Origin: Erysipelotrichaceae bacterium
GTDB lineage: Bacteria > Bacillota_I > Bacilli_A > Erysipelotrichales > Erysipelotrichaceae
Reading direction: 5' to 3'
Assembly (NCBI GenBank): GCA_017533785.1
Contig: JAFWII010000031.1
Location: 1 to 55,568 of the forward strand
DNA length: 55,568 nt
Shown here piece by piece: positions 1-10,357 of this stretch. Every line of letters starts with the position of its first letter. The first letter of the stretch is position 1. Below the pieces are notes generated by a model. It saw only the letters and a list, made by a program, of their open reading frames with translations, did not search any database and was not told the DNA's origin. A program made the translations under genes and the position numbers.

Positions 1-279
1 AATCATGTTCTTGATATAGTCAGCGTGTCCCGGGCAGTCAACATGGGCATAGTGTCTCTTGGCAGTCTTGTACTCAACGTGAGCTGTGTTGATCGTGATA
101 CCACGAGCTTTTTCTTCCGGAGCACCGTCAATCTGATCGTATGCAACGTACTTAGCAGCACCCTTTTCAGCAAGACGCTTTGTGATAGCGGCTGTTAAGG
201 TTGTTTTACCGTGGTCTACGTGACCGATCGTACCGATGTTAACATGGGCCTTCGAACGGTCAAATTTTTCTTTTGCCAT
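1..279 (-). CDS. tuf: elongation factor Tu, N-terminal part (runs off window)
   Basis: EF-Tu carries aminoacyl-tRNA to the ribosome as a GTP complex. The 93 codons in the window begin [20 protein letters not shown] and include the P-loop GHVDHGKTT and the DCPGH switch motif, so only the N-terminal quarter of the GTPase domain is seen. An AGGAGG Shine-Dalgarno site at 289-294 sets the start. It is the last visible gene of the str operon, 58 bases after fusA, the usual bacterial order rpsL-rpsG-fusA-tuf. Confidence 0.98.
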   Translation of the reverse strand, partial: MAKEKFDRSKAHVNIGTIGHVDHGKTTLTAAITKRLAEKGAAKYVAYDQIDGAPEEKARGITINTAHVEYKTAKRHYAHVDCPGHADYIKNMI

Positions 280-337
280 CTTAAAATTCCTCCTGTATGT
301 CTTTTATAATTTTACGATAAGCATTTTCTAAAATCAA

Positions 338-2434
338 TTAATCTTTGCGGTTTTTCTCGGCGATCTTCTCGGCGATACTCTTCGGTACTTCGGAGTAATG
401 ATCCATCTGCATTACGTAGTTTCCTCTGCCCTGTGTGAAGGAACGGAGGTCCGTTGCGTAACCGAACATTTCGGAAAGCGGAACATAACATCTAACTGCG
501 ATTGCGTTGCCTCTTTCTTCCTGTTCGCGGATCTGGCCGCGGCGCTTGGTGACATCGCCCATGACAGCACCGAGGTACTCGGCAGGCGCGATGACTTCGA
601 CGTCCATGATCGGTTCAAGGATGACCGGATGACATTTCTTAGCAGCTTCTCTTAATGCCAGGCTGGCAGCCATTTTGAAGGCCATTTCCGAAGAGTCGAC
701 TTCATGGCTGGAACCATCGAACAGAGTAGCTTTGATATCGACGACCGGGTAACCGGCGACGAGACCGTTGTTCAGTGCGGCGACGAGACCTTCCTGAGTC
801 GGCTTGATGTATTCTCTCGGAACCGTACCGCCGACAACGGCATCGATGAATTCGAAGCCCTTGCCTTCTTCGTTCGGTTCAAACTTGATCCATACATGAC
901 CATACTGACCACGACCACCGGACTGACGGACGAACTTACCTTCACAATCCGCCGTCTGACGGATGGTTTCACGGTAAGCAACCTGCGGAGCACCGACGTT
1001 GCATTCGACTTTGAATTCACGGCGCATACGCTCAATGATGATATCGAGGTGTAATTCACCCATACCGGCAATGATCGTCTGACCAGTTTCTTCATCTGTG
1101 AATGTACGGAATGTCGGGTCTTCCTCAGCCAGCTTGGAGAGGGCGTTGCCCATCTTGTCAGAGTCGGCCTTGGTCTTCGGTTCAACGGACATCTGGATGA
1201 CCGGTTCCGGGAAGACCATGGATTCGAGAATGACCGGATGCTTTTCGTCACACAGCGTATCACCTGTCGTGGTGTTCTTCAGACCGACGACTGCGGCAAT
1301 ATCGCCTGCATTGACTTCAGTGATCTCTTCACGGCGGTTCGCATGCATCTGCAGAATACGAGAGAAGCGTTCTTTAACGTCCTTGGTTGCGTTTAATACA
1401 TAGGATCCTGACTGCAGGGTACCGGAATAAACGCGGAAGTAAGTCAGACGACCGACAAACGGGTCAGTCGCGACTTTGAATGCGAGAGCCGCGAAGGGTT
1501 CTTTATCGTCTGCTTCGCAGACTTTTTCCTCACCGTCCGGAGTGACACCGCGGATAGCCGGGATATCAAGCGGGGAAGGCAGGTAATCGATGACTGCATC
1601 CAGCAGGAGCTGAACGCCTTTGTTCTTGTAGGCACTGCCGCAGAGTACCGGGAAGAAGTCGGATTCGATGACACCCTTACGGATGGCACCTTTGATCTCT
1701 TCAACGGTCGGCTCTTCGCCTTCAAGGACCTTCATCATCAGGTCTTCATCGTAGTCAGCGACCTTTTCGATGAGCTCCTGGCGCAGGAGTTCTGCCTGTT
1801 CCTTGAACTGATCGTCGATGTCGCTCTCTGTGATATCAAGACCTTTTTCATCGTTGTAGATGTACTGTCTTCTTTCGATCAGGTCGATGACGCCACGGAA
1901 GGTGTTCTCGGCGCCGATCGGCATCTGGATCGCAGCTGCCTTGGCGGCTAAACGGTCTCCAATGGTACGGACAGACATCATGAAGTCAGCACCGGTCGCA
2001 TCCATCTTGTTGCAGAATACGATACGCGGAACTTTGTAGGTCGTTGCCTGACGCCAGACAGTTTCTGTCTGCGGCTCAACACCTGCTTTGGAGTCGAGTA
2101 CGGTAACGGCGCCGTCAAGTACACGCAGGGAACGTTCTACTTCAACAGTGAAGTCAACGTGACCGGGGGTGTCGATAATGTTGAATCTGGTTTTGGGAAA
2201 CTGTTTTTTGGAACCTTCCCAGAAAGTTGTAGTCGCAGCACTGGTAATCGTGATACCGCGCTCCTGTTCCTCTTCCATCCAGTCCATCTGAGCAGAACCG
2301 TCGTGGGTCTCACCGATCTTATGTGTTTTACCGGTGTAGAACAGGATACGTTCTGTACAGGTCGTTTTACCGGCATCGATGTGAGCCATGATACCGATAT
2401 TACGAGTGTTTGTTAAGCTGTATTCGCGAGCCAT
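338..2434 (-). CDS. fusA: elongation factor G
   Basis: EF-G is the GTPase that drives ribosomal translocation and helps in ribosome recycling. The protein has 698 residues, the usual length. Visible motifs are G1 AHIDAGKTT (17-25), G3 DTPGHVDF (88-95) and G4 NKMD (142-145), followed by the domain II-V region with the [10 protein letters not shown] and [12 protein letters not shown] segments. It lies between rpsG (16-base gap) and tuf in the str operon. The start is supported by AAAGGAT a few bases upstream. Nothing odd is seen. Confidence 0.98.
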   Translation of the reverse strand: MAREYSLTNTRNIGIMAHIDAGKTTCTERILFYTGKTHKIGETHDGSAQMDWMEEEQERGITITSAATTTFWEGSKKQFPKTRFNIIDTPGHVDFTVEVERSLRVLDGAVTVLDSKAGVEPQTETVWRQATTYKVPRIVFCNKMDATGADFMMSVRTIGDRLAAKAAAIQMPIGAENTFRGVIDLIERRQYIYNDEKGLDITESDIDDQFKEQAELLRQELIEKVADYDEDLMMKVLEGEEPTVEEIKGAIRKGVIESDFFPVLCGSAYKNKGVQLLLDAVIDYLPSPLDIPAIRGVTPDGEEKVCEADDKEPFAALAFKVATDPFVGRLTYFRVYSGTLQSGSYVLNATKDVKERFSRILQMHANRREEITEVNAGDIAAVVGLKNTTTGDTLCDEKHPVILESMVFPEPVIQMSVEPKTKADSDKMGNALSKLAEEDPTFRTFTDEETGQTIIAGMGELHLDIIIERMRREFKVECNVGAPQVAYRETIRQTADCEGKFVRQSGGRGQYGHVWIKFEPNEEGKGFEFIDAVVGGTVPREYIKPTQEGLVAALNNGLVAGYPVVDIKATLFDGSSHEVDSSEMAFKMAASLALREAAKKCHPVILEPIMDVEVIAPAEYLGAVMGDVTKRRGQIREQEERGNAIAVRCYVPLSEMFGYATDLRSFTQGRGNYVMQMDHYSEVPKSIAEKIAEKNRKD

Positions 2435-2449
2435 AGCGTATCCTTTCTA

Positions 2450-2920
2450 TTACCAGCGGTAATGAGCGAAAGCTTTGTTGGCTTCGGCCATTCTGTGTGT
2501 GTCGTCCTTCTTCTTAACAGAAGCACCCTGACCATTCGCTGCATCGATGATCTCGTTAGCGAGGCGGAGTTCCATCGTTCTTTCAGAACGCAGGCGGCTG
2601 TAGTTAACGATCCAACGAAGACCAAGAGTTAATCTTCTTTCATCGGAAACCTCAACCGGTACCTGATAGTTCGCACCACCAACACGACGCATCTTCAGTT
2701 CGAGTTCAGGCATGACATTGTCAAGAGCTTTTTCAAAGACTTCCATCGGCTGCTGTCCAGTCTTTTCTTCTACGATTGCGAATGCATTGTAGAGGATGCT
2801 CTGAGCAACGCCTTTTTTACCGTCTAACATGATTTTGTTGACCAATCTAGTAACAAGCTTGGAGTTATAAATTGGGTCGACCAGTACGTCACGTTTTGCG
2901 ATATGTCCTTTTCTTGCCAT
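2450..2920 (-). CDS. rpsG: 30S ribosomal protein S7
   Basis: S7 is a primary 16S rRNA-binding protein that nucleates assembly of the 30S head. The 156-residue product begins [20 protein letters not shown] and has the family's typical length and its basic C-terminal half. It sits 17 bases after rpsL and just before fusA. In enterobacteria S7 represses its own operon by binding the rpsL-rpsG gap; here that gap is too short for the enterobacterial site, so any feedback would act elsewhere, for example in the rpsL leader (inference). Confidence 0.98.
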   Translation of the reverse strand: MARKGHIAKRDVLVDPIYNSKLVTRLVNKIMLDGKKGVAQSILYNAFAIVEEKTGQQPMEVFEKALDNVMPELELKMRRVGGANYQVPVEVSDERRLTLGLRWIVNYSRLRSERTMELRLANEIIDAANGQGASVKKKDDTHRMAEANKAFAHYRW

Positions 2921-2937
2921 AATAATCTCCTTTCTTA

Positions 2938-3348
2938 TTACTTAGGCTTCTTTGTTCCGTAAAGGGAACGGCCTTGTTTGCGGTTGTTTACGCCGGCACA
3001 GTCTAATGTACCGCGGATAACATGGTAACGTACACCCGGAAGGTCCTTAACACGACCGCCACGGATCAGAACAACGCTGTGTTCCTGGAGGTTGTGTCCG
3101 ATACCCGGAATGTAAGCTGTAACTTCCATACCGTTGCTTAAACGAACACGGGCGTATTTACGTAAAGCGGAGTTCGGCTTTTTCGGAGTCATCGTACCGA
3201 CACGGGTGCAGACACCACGCTTCTGCGGAGAACTCAGTTTGATCGGGCGGCTCTTTAATGTATTGAAGCCACGGTTCATAGCCGGAGACTTGGATTTGTA
3301 AGTCTTGTCCTGACGTCCTTTACGTACCAATTGGTTAATTGTTGGCAT
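2938..3348 (-). CDS. rpsL: 30S ribosomal protein S12
   Basis: S12 lies at the decoding centre. The 136-residue protein starts [13 protein letters not shown], set by AAGGAG at 3355-3360. A longer in-frame ORF reaches 3393, but its extra 15 codons overlap the Shine-Dalgarno site and a leader hairpin and do not match the family. The loops that carry streptomycin-resistance mutations in other species show the ordinary sequence ([11 protein letters not shown] and [13 protein letters not shown]), so no resistance substitution is visible. First gene of the str operon. Confidence 0.97.
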   Translation of the reverse strand: MPTINQLVRKGRQDKTYKSKSPAMNRGFNTLKSRPIKLSSPQKRGVCTRVGTMTPKKPNSALRKYARVRLSNGMEVTAYIPGIGHNLQEHSVVLIRGGRVKDLPGVRYHVIRGTLDCAGVNNRKQGRSLYGTKKPK

Positions 3349-3392
3349 TTCTTTCTCCTTTCTTCTCTCGTAGTAAAACTCTAATTTGTGCA

Positions 3393-3446
3393 CACACTTC
3401 CAAGTGTGCCAACCTGTCGATTAATATATAGATCCCAAAGGATCTA
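3393..3446 (-). promoter_or_regulatory. str operon leader with two hairpins
   Basis: Two perfect inverted repeats lie between the str promoter and rpsL. TAGATCC/GGATCTA with a 4-base loop spans 3429-3446. CACACTT/AAGTGTG spans 3393-3408 with almost no loop, so it would pair as a 5-bp stem. Neither is followed by a T-run, so they are leader structures rather than terminators. A role in autoregulation by S7 or S12 is only a guess. Confidence 0.5.
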
Positions 3447-3463
3447 GATAGACAAGCCTTATT

Positions 3464-3492
3464 ATAATAGTGAAAAACACGGCATGTGTCAA
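3464..3492 (-). promoter_or_regulatory. str operon promoter
   Basis: On the minus strand TTGACA (3487-3492) is followed after 17 bp by TATTAT (3464-3469), with a further TATAAT overlapping at 3461-3466. This is a near-consensus sigma-A promoter about 115 bases upstream of rpsL, as expected for a highly expressed ribosomal operon. Confidence 0.75.
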
Positions 3493-3543
3493 TAGAATAC
3501 AGCGGAAAAATGCGGATTTAATGCCTATTTTCGGGATTTTTCC

Positions 3544-4137
3544 TCATCTCAGCGAAAAAGGGCAGCCACAATAGACCTGATGGTACAGATCCAGCTCTTT
3601 ATTCAGTTTTTCATTCAGTGCCTGTCCGCCTTTTTTCTTGAAATCCGCTGTCAGGAACTTGACCGGCGCGTATTTGGCGGCGCACTCGCTGCCGATCCGG
3701 TTGATATAATCGGCGTTCTTTCTTCCGGAAACGGACATGACCGTCCCGCAGTACTCATATCCTTCTTCATACGCATAACGGAAGCTTTCTTCGATGCGCA
3801 TCTCATAGCAGCTGAAGCAGCGTCTGCCGCCTTCCTTTTCTGCCGCCATGGGTTCCAGTTTCCGCAGAAACGCAGGGCTGTTGCGCTCGGGAACAATGAG
3901 GCCGATGTTTCTGTAAGAGATGATAGAAAGATATCTCTCCAGCTCACGGAGACGGAGATCGTATTCTTCCTCGGGATAGATGTTGTCATTAGTGTAATAG
4001 ATCGTTACGTCAAAGTAATCATCCAGCAGCAAAAGGGGATAAACGCAGCAAACACCGCAGCACGCGTGAAAAAGCAGCCGCGGGCGGTGGCTGAGGTTAC
4101 GGATCTCGTCTTCAAATAAAGCGATATAGCTGCTCAT
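3544..4137 (-). CDS. queH: epoxyqueuosine reductase QueH
   Basis: QueH catalyses the last step of queuosine synthesis, reduction of epoxyqueuosine to queuosine in tRNA; it is the non-orthologous replacement for the cobalamin enzyme QueG. The 197-residue protein has the family's cysteine pattern: CCGVCC at 26-31, CFSC at 107-110 and CGC at 190-192, which in characterised members bind an Fe-S cluster and a nearby metal. Its ATG follows the queA stop codon directly (TAA-ATG). Position third in a tgt-queA-queH operon supports the call. Confidence 0.9.
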   Translation of the reverse strand: MSSYIALFEDEIRNLSHRPRLLFHACCGVCCVYPLLLLDDYFDVTIYYTNDNIYPEEEYDLRLRELERYLSIISYRNIGLIVPERNSPAFLRKLEPMAAEKEGGRRCFSCYEMRIEESFRYAYEEGYEYCGTVMSVSGRKNADYINRIGSECAAKYAPVKFLTADFKKKGGQALNEKLNKELDLYHQVYCGCPFSLR

Positions 4138-5162
4138 TTACTCATTATCGATAAACATCGAGTCGCCGAAGGAGAAGAAACGGTATCTTTCAGCGACGGC
4201 TTTTCTATAGGTATCCAGGATCAGATCCCTGCCGGCAAAGGCGGAGATCATCATGATCAGGGTAGATTTCGGAAGATGGAAGTTCGTGATCTGGGCATCG
4301 ATCGCCTTGAACGTGTATGGCGGATAGATGAAGATCGACGTGTCGCCTTCGCAGGCTTCGAACCGGCCGAAACGGTTCATTACAGTTTCGAGCGTCCGCG
4401 TGGATGTTGTGCCGACGGCAATGATCCGTCTGCCTTCGGCTTTCGCTTTATTCAGCTGGTCAGCTGTCTCCTGCGACATCTGGTAGTATTCGCTGTGCAT
4501 CTTATGCTCTTCCACGATATCGGTCTTGACCGGCCGGAATGTGCCCAGACCAACGTGAAGGGTGACCTCTGCTATCTCAACACCCATATCCCGGATGATC
4601 TGATCGAGCTCGGGCGTAAAATGTAGTCCGGCTGTCGGGCAGGCTGCCGATCCGGGGATCTCGGCGTAGCAGGTCTGATAACGGGAAGGATCTTCCAGTT
4701 TTTCGTGGATGTAGGGCGGAAGGGGCATCGTCCCAAGCTGTTCGAGGACTTCCAGGAAGAGACCCTGATAATGCATCCGGAAGATCCGGATACCCTCATC
4801 GCGCACTTCCAGGCACTCAGCCTGAAGCAGATCACCGAATTCGATGACTGTTCCCAACTTGATGACTTTGGCGTTTCCGCATAGACACTCACAGATATCG
4901 CCGTCGCGTTTCAGGATGAGCAGTTCCACCAGTGCGCCAGTCTCGCGTTTGATACCTTTCAGACGGGCAGGGATGACTTTGGAGTTATTGCGCACCAAAA
5001 CATCCCCCGGATGCAGATACTCCGGGAGATCGTAGAAATGACGGTGGTCGATCAGACCGCTGTTTTTATGCAGGACGAGCAGTCTTGACTCGTCTCTTTT
5101 TTCGCTTGGATGCTGCGCGATCAGCTCCTCCGGCAGCTCATAATCAAAATCACTGAGTCTCA

Positions 5163-5163
<1 letters not shown>
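4138..5163 (-). CDS. queA: S-adenosylmethionine:tRNA ribosyltransferase-isomerase
   Basis: QueA transfers and rearranges the ribosyl part of S-adenosylmethionine onto preQ1-tRNA, giving epoxyqueuosine-tRNA. The 341-residue protein starts [20 protein letters not shown] and contains the family signatures [11 protein letters not shown] and [11 protein letters not shown]. Its start codon overlaps the tgt stop codon by one base (TGATG), so translation is probably coupled. It forms an operon with tgt upstream and queH downstream. Confidence 0.96.
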
Positions 5164-6299
<1,136 letters not shown>

Positions 6300-6319
6300 C
6301 TAATCATATCACAGACTAT

Positions 6320-6327
6320 GGTATAAT
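6320..6327 (+). promoter_or_regulatory. extended -10 promoter, leaderless configuration
   Basis: TATAAT at 6322-6327 is preceded by TGG, giving an extended -10 box. Its last base is 7 nt from the ATG at 6335, where transcription itself should start, and no Shine-Dalgarno sequence is present. No good -35 element is seen. The divergent tgt gene starts 41 bp away. Confidence 0.6.
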
Positions 6328-6334
6328 TGCTTCA

Positions 6335-6775
6335 ATGAAAAGCAAGGCTCTGAAAACCGATAATCTGCCGGAAAACCGCGAGGTAACATACAGGATAAAT
6401 GCAAAACCTTTTATCACGCTGGGTCTTTTGCTGGCTGCCGGAACAGCACTTGCCTTTTACCCTGGTTATGTCTACGTCGGCGTGACAATGGTCGCGATCA
6501 GCATATTCGCGCTGGCGTTTCTTCCCAGCAGGGTGCTGCTGGAGTTTTCAGATGAATATGTCGTTGTTTATCACCGGGTAAATCAGCAGGAATGCGAGCT
6601 GATCTATTATGACGAGATCGTATCTTATCAATATGTCCGCAAGGCTCATAATGATTATCTGATCTTTGAACTGGAAAACGGAGAAACGATCCGTGTCTCC
6701 TGCTTCGGGAAAGCACGGATCGAGACGATCCTGAGCCAATACGCAAAAGACAAAAAGAAAAAGTCAAATGTTTAG
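6335..6775 (+). CDS. small membrane protein with PH-like C-terminal part, function unknown
   Basis: The 146-residue protein has a short basic N-terminus, a hydrophobic hairpin at about residues 26-68 that could be two membrane segments separated by PGYVYVG, and a soluble C-terminal half rich in beta-type sequence (LLEFSDEYVVVYHR, YDEIVSYQYVRK). This layout resembles bacterial proteins with a two-helix anchor and a PH-like domain, but I do not recognise a named family. The start is the only sensible Met; there is no ribosome-binding site and a TATAAT box sits 7 bases upstream. Confidence 0.7.
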   Translation: MKSKALKTDNLPENREVTYRINAKPFITLGLLLAAGTALAFYPGYVYVGVTMVAISIFALAFLPSRVLLEFSDEYVVVYHRVNQQECELIYYDEIVSYQYVRKAHNDYLIFELENGETIRVSCFGKARIETILSQYAKDKKKKSNV

Positions 6776-6795
6776 TTTTTTCATACTTTGAAAAC

Positions 6796-6824
6796 TTTAC
6801 ATTTTTGTGCAGGCATGTTACATT
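6796..6824 (+). promoter_or_regulatory. promoter of the pyrophosphatase-like gene
   Basis: TTTACA (6796-6801), a 17-bp spacer and TACATT (6819-6824) with an extended TGT before the -10 box form a good sigma-A promoter about 35 bases upstream of the start at 6859. Confidence 0.6.
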
Positions 6825-6858
6825 GGTGTTTAGTTATTTTTTTACTCGGAGGTTTTAG

Positions 6859-7245
6859 ATGAAGGAATTCCAGAACAATGCCTACTTCTGGCAGAAGCTC
6901 GATACTTTATGCCTGTCGGGAGATTTTATAGAGACCAGAAAGAAAGGCGAAGTGCATCCTTCCTATCCGAATCTGATCTATCCCTGCCGTTACGGATACT
7001 TTGCATTATCCGAACGGGATGAAGAAAAAATGTTTCATGCTTTCGTTGGATCAGAGGGTTCACAGCCGGTCGGTGTCGTGATCTGTGCCGACATCCTGCA
7101 GAAGGACCTTGAGGTCAAAGTCTTGATCGGGGTCAGCGAAAAGGAAGAGGAAAAGATCCTTGATTTCCTCAATCAGACAGATTTTCAGAAAACTGTTGTA
7201 ATGAAACGAGGGAAAGAAATACCTTCCTGGGCAGTCAGTGATTAA
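6859..7245 (+). CDS. inorganic pyrophosphatase-like protein
   Basis: The 128-residue protein resembles the short proteins in Bacillota that are labelled inorganic pyrophosphatase. It has FWQKLDTLCLSGDFIETRKKG and HPSYPNLIYPCRYGY near the N-terminus, the region that in family I enzymes holds substrate-binding Lys, Arg and Tyr. The Asp-rich metal site of true family I enzymes is not clear (ALSERDEEKMFHAFVGS lies in its place), so catalysis is doubtful. CGGAGG upstream supports the start. A terminator follows. Monocistronic. Confidence 0.55.
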   Translation: MKEFQNNAYFWQKLDTLCLSGDFIETRKKGEVHPSYPNLIYPCRYGYFALSERDEEKMFHAFVGSEGSQPVGVVICADILQKDLEVKVLIGVSEKEEEKILDFLNQTDFQKTVVMKRGKEIPSWAVSD

Positions 7246-7260
7246 ATTGACTGCTTTTTA
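7231..7260 (+). terminator. intrinsic terminator
   Basis: GCAGTCA (7231-7237) pairs with TGACTGC (7248-7254), followed by TTTTTA. It overlaps the last codons of the pyrophosphatase-like gene. Confidence 0.6.
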
Positions 7261-7305
7261 TTTCTTGTTTGTTATATAATATTCGAGTAAAAAAGGAGAA
7301 AACTT

Positions 7306-8277
7306 ATGGGCGAATTAAGACCGGAAACATTAAAGCGTATTGAAACAACCGAAGCAGCTGATGCCTTTATCGCTGAACAGATCGAAGCGATCAGAAACCA
7401 GGTCGGAAATAAAAAAGTCTTGTTGGCACTTTCGGGCGGGGTAGACTCTTCCGTATGTGCCGCTCTGTTGATCAAGGCGATCGGCCAGAATCTCGTTTGT
7501 GTCCATGTAAATCACGGATTGTTAAGAAAAGGCGAACCGGAGCAGGTCGTCGAAGTCTTCCGCAATCAGATGAATGCGAATCTCGTGTATGTTGACGCAG
7601 TGGACCGTTTTCTCGATAAGCTCGCCGGTGTTACCGATCCGGAAACAAAGAGAAAGATCATCGGCGGAGAATTCATCCGCGTGTTTGAGGAAGAAGCCCG
7701 CAAACAGGAAGGAATCGAATTCCTTGCGCAGGGAACCATCTATCCCGATATTCTGGAATCCGACGGTGTAAAAGCACATCATAATGTCGGCGGTCTTCCG
7801 GATGATCTGCAGTTTGAACTGGTCGAACCCGTTAAGTTTTTATATAAGGATGAGGTCCGTGTTGTCGGCAAGGCACTCGGTCTTCCGGACAGCATGGTCT
7901 ATCGTCAGCCGTTCCCGGGTCCGGGTCTGGGCGTACGCTGCACCGGCGCGATTACCAGAGACAGACTGGAAGCTCTCAGAGAAGCAGATGCGATCGTAAG
8001 AGAAGAAGTCGGCACATTGAATCCGGTACCGTGGCAGTACTTTGCTGTCGTTCCGGATATCCAGTCCACCGGTATCAAGGATTCCAAACGTTACATGGGC
8101 TGGCCGGTCATCATCCGTGCGATCACGACTGTTGACGCAGTTACAGCTAAGAGCGTCGAGATCCCGTTTGATATGTTATGCAGGATCAGAGACCGGATCA
8201 TTGAAACGGTTCCTGGTGTTAACAGAGTCCTTTGGGATATCTCCAACAAACCTGTTTCCACGATCGAGTGGGAGTGA
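7306..8277 (+). CDS. guaA: GMP synthase, ATP-pyrophosphatase subunit without glutaminase domain
   Basis: The enzyme aminates XMP to GMP using ATP. This 323-residue protein has the PP-loop LALSGGVDSSV (about 40-50), the FPGPGLGVRCTGAITRDR segment and the C-terminal dimerisation domain ending in IEWE. The usual bacterial GuaA has about 510 residues, with an N-terminal class I glutamine amidotransferase domain that is absent here. Upstream of this start there are only about 60 bp before the previous gene, so the domain is not simply in another frame. This is the two-subunit (archaeal-like) form; the glutaminase partner is not in the window. AAAAGGAG supports the start. Confidence 0.9.
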   Translation: MGELRPETLKRIETTEAADAFIAEQIEAIRNQVGNKKVLLALSGGVDSSVCAALLIKAIGQNLVCVHVNHGLLRKGEPEQVVEVFRNQMNANLVYVDAVDRFLDKLAGVTDPETKRKIIGGEFIRVFEEEARKQEGIEFLAQGTIYPDILESDGVKAHHNVGGLPDDLQFELVEPVKFLYKDEVRVVGKALGLPDSMVYRQPFPGPGLGVRCTGAITRDRLEALREADAIVREEVGTLNPVPWQYFAVVPDIQSTGIKDSKRYMGWPVIIRAITTVDAVTAKSVEIPFDMLCRIRDRIIETVPGVNRVLWDISNKPVSTIEWE

Positions 8278-8327
8278 ATTGCCGGCAGAAACCTGAACAG
8301 GTCAGGCATGCATCATTGAGAATACAG

Positions 8328-8358
8328 AAAAGAGACTTCAAATTGAAGTCTCTTTTTT
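8328..8358 (+). terminator. intrinsic terminator after guaA
   Basis: A 14-bp perfect stem (AAAAGAGACTTCAA, 8328-8341, with its complement at 8343-8356) has a minimal loop and a T-run. A smaller hairpin, CCTGA/TCAGG, precedes it near 8292-8306. Confidence 0.85.
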
Positions 8359-8562
8359 CTTTCCTCTGGCAATCCGGAAAGATCAGATTTGTAAAACCGA
8401 TTGAATCCGACAGATCAGTTTGATATGAGATATGAGAGTAAGTTCATAAAGCTTAGGTTTTCCATCTGCGTTATCCGTTTTTTCCTGTAGATTACGATAT
8501 AATAATAAAAGAGAGAATCTGATGGTTCAGAAGACTATTGTGTCAGATACAGGAGGAATAGA

Positions 8563-10143
8563 ATGGTTGAATGGAAAAATCTAAATGAACTTTCTGCATT
8601 TAGTGAACTCAAAGCTGCCGAACGTGTATACCTTCCCGAAGTAATGAGCGGAGAGAACGGCGCGCGACGTGTGAAAACATATTGCGCTCCGATGGCAGAC
8701 GGTATGGCATATAATTACGCAGCTAAAGCTGTTGACGAAACGGTTCTGGAAGGCCTAAAAAAACTGGCTGAAGAAGCCCAGCTGCAGGAAAAATATGCCG
8801 CTCTGTACAACGGCGAAGTGATCAACACCGGCGAAAAGCGTCTGGTCCTGCATCAGCTGTGCAGAGGACAGCTCGGAAATGACGTTATTGCGGATGGTGT
8901 CAACAAGCGTGAATTCTATGTAAAGCAGCAGGAAAGAATCGCTGAATTCGCAAAGAAGGTCCATAACGGCGAAATCACGAACGCTGCCGGTGAAAAATTC
9001 ACTACAGTCGTCCAGATCGGTATCGGAGGAAGCGACCTCGGTCCCCGTGCAATGTACATTGCTCTGGAAAACTGGGCAAAGAAAAATAACACACTGAAAA
9101 TGAAGGCTGCGTTCATTTCCAACGTCGACCCGGATGATGCAGCAGGTGTGCTCGGCAATGTCGATGTTGCGCATTCCATCTTTGTTCTGGTATCCAAGTC
9201 CGGTACGACTCTGGAAACTCTGACAAATGAGTCCTTCGTCAAGAACGCGCTGGTCGAGGCAGGATTGGATCCGGCAAAACATATGATCGCCGTTACCAGT
9301 GAGACATCTCCGCTGGCAGGCAACGAAGGATATCTGGATGCATTCTTCATGGATGATTACATCGGCGGCCGTTATTCTTCTTCGTCCGCAGTTGGCGGCG
9401 CAGTGCTCTCTCTGGCGTTTGGACCGGAAGTATTCGCCGAATTCCTGGATGGCGCAGCCGAAGCAGACAAGCTCGCCAAAGAACCGGATGTGCTGAAGAA
9501 TGCAGCGATGCTGGACGCGCTGATCGGCGTTTATGAGAGAAACGTACTCGGATACGAAACCACCGCTGTTCTGCCTTATTCCCAGGCATTGAGCCGTTTC
9601 CCGGCACATCTGCAGCAGCTGGATATGGAATCCAATGGTAAATCAGTCAACCGTTTCGGCGAGCCGGTTTCCTATCTGACCGGACCGGTCATCTTTGGTG
9701 AACCCGGCACCAACGGACAGCATTCCTTCTATCAGCTGCTCCACCAGGGCACAAATATCATTCCGATGCAGTTCGTCGGATTCAGACAGTCCCAGATCGG
9801 CAGCGACGTTGATATTCAGGGCAGCACAAGCCAGCAGAAACTCTGTGCAAACGTTGCCGCACAGATCATCGCGTTTGCCTGTGGCAAGGATGACACGAAT
9901 CTCAATAAGAAGTTTGAAGGTGGACGTCCGTCCAGCATCATTATCGGCGATCAGCTGACACCGCGTTCCCTTGGCGGACTGCTTGCCCACTTTGAAAACA
10001 AGGTCATGTTCCAGGGCTTTGTATGGAATCTGAACAGTTTCGATCAGGAAGGCGTACAGCTTGGTAAAGTTCTTGCGAAGAAGGTACTCGCTCACGATAC
10101 TGACGGCGCTCTGGCTGTTTACAGTGACCTGCTCGCGATCTGA
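8563..10143 (+). CDS. pgi: glucose-6-phosphate isomerase
   Basis: Pgi interconverts glucose 6-phosphate and fructose 6-phosphate in glycolysis. The 526-residue protein has VVQIGIGGSDLGPRAMY (about 148-164), the phosphate-binding SKSGTTLET, the glutamate loop GGRYSSSSAVGG and the conserved NGKSVNRFG and GTNGQHSFYQL segments. An AGGAGG site lies 7 bases before the ATG, and a TATAAT box at 8498-8503 is a likely -10. It is a single gene between terminators. It would receive glucose 6-phosphate made from the glucose 1-phosphate released by the GH94 enzymes further on. Confidence 0.97.
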   Translation: MVEWKNLNELSAFSELKAAERVYLPEVMSGENGARRVKTYCAPMADGMAYNYAAKAVDETVLEGLKKLAEEAQLQEKYAALYNGEVINTGEKRLVLHQLCRGQLGNDVIADGVNKREFYVKQQERIAEFAKKVHNGEITNAAGEKFTTVVQIGIGGSDLGPRAMYIALENWAKKNNTLKMKAAFISNVDPDDAAGVLGNVDVAHSIFVLVSKSGTTLETLTNESFVKNALVEAGLDPAKHMIAVTSETSPLAGNEGYLDAFFMDDYIGGRYSSSSAVGGAVLSLAFGPEVFAEFLDGAAEADKLAKEPDVLKNAAMLDALIGVYERNVLGYETTAVLPYSQALSRFPAHLQQLDMESNGKSVNRFGEPVSYLTGPVIFGEPGTNGQHSFYQLLHQGTNIIPMQFVGFRQSQIGSDVDIQGSTSQQKLCANVAAQIIAFACGKDDTNLNKKFEGGRPSSIIIGDQLTPRSLGGLLAHFENKVMFQGFVWNLNSFDQEGVQLGKVLAKKVLAHDTDGALAVYSDLLAI

Positions 10144-10196
10144 GAGACTGCTGCGTCTGTAAAAATCTGAACAGTCAAAGATAACATGAAACAACA

Positions 10197-10226
10197 AGAA
10201 AGAGGTTTTATGCCTCTTTTCTTTCT
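10197..10226 (+). terminator. intrinsic terminator after pgi
   Basis: AAAGAGG (10199-10205) pairs with CCTCTTT (10213-10219) across TTTTATG, followed by a T-rich tail. Confidence 0.75.
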
Positions 10227-10357
10227 TGCTGATACGGCGCAGAGATTCGTTACTCTGTATAATGAAAACAGAAAGATATAGCTTTCTTTTCCTGCCGGCT
10301 TTGAATACGGAAGCGTGCTCAAGACATCATATTTTTCGGAATCGAGGAGGAGCTGCT

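Noticed and set aside
3349..3393. Longer S12 start
   Set aside because: The extension covers the Shine-Dalgarno site and a hairpin and does not match ribosomal protein S12.
7246..7305. Purine riboswitch before guaA
   Set aside because: The gap is too short, is partly occupied by the upstream terminator, and has no aptamer core.
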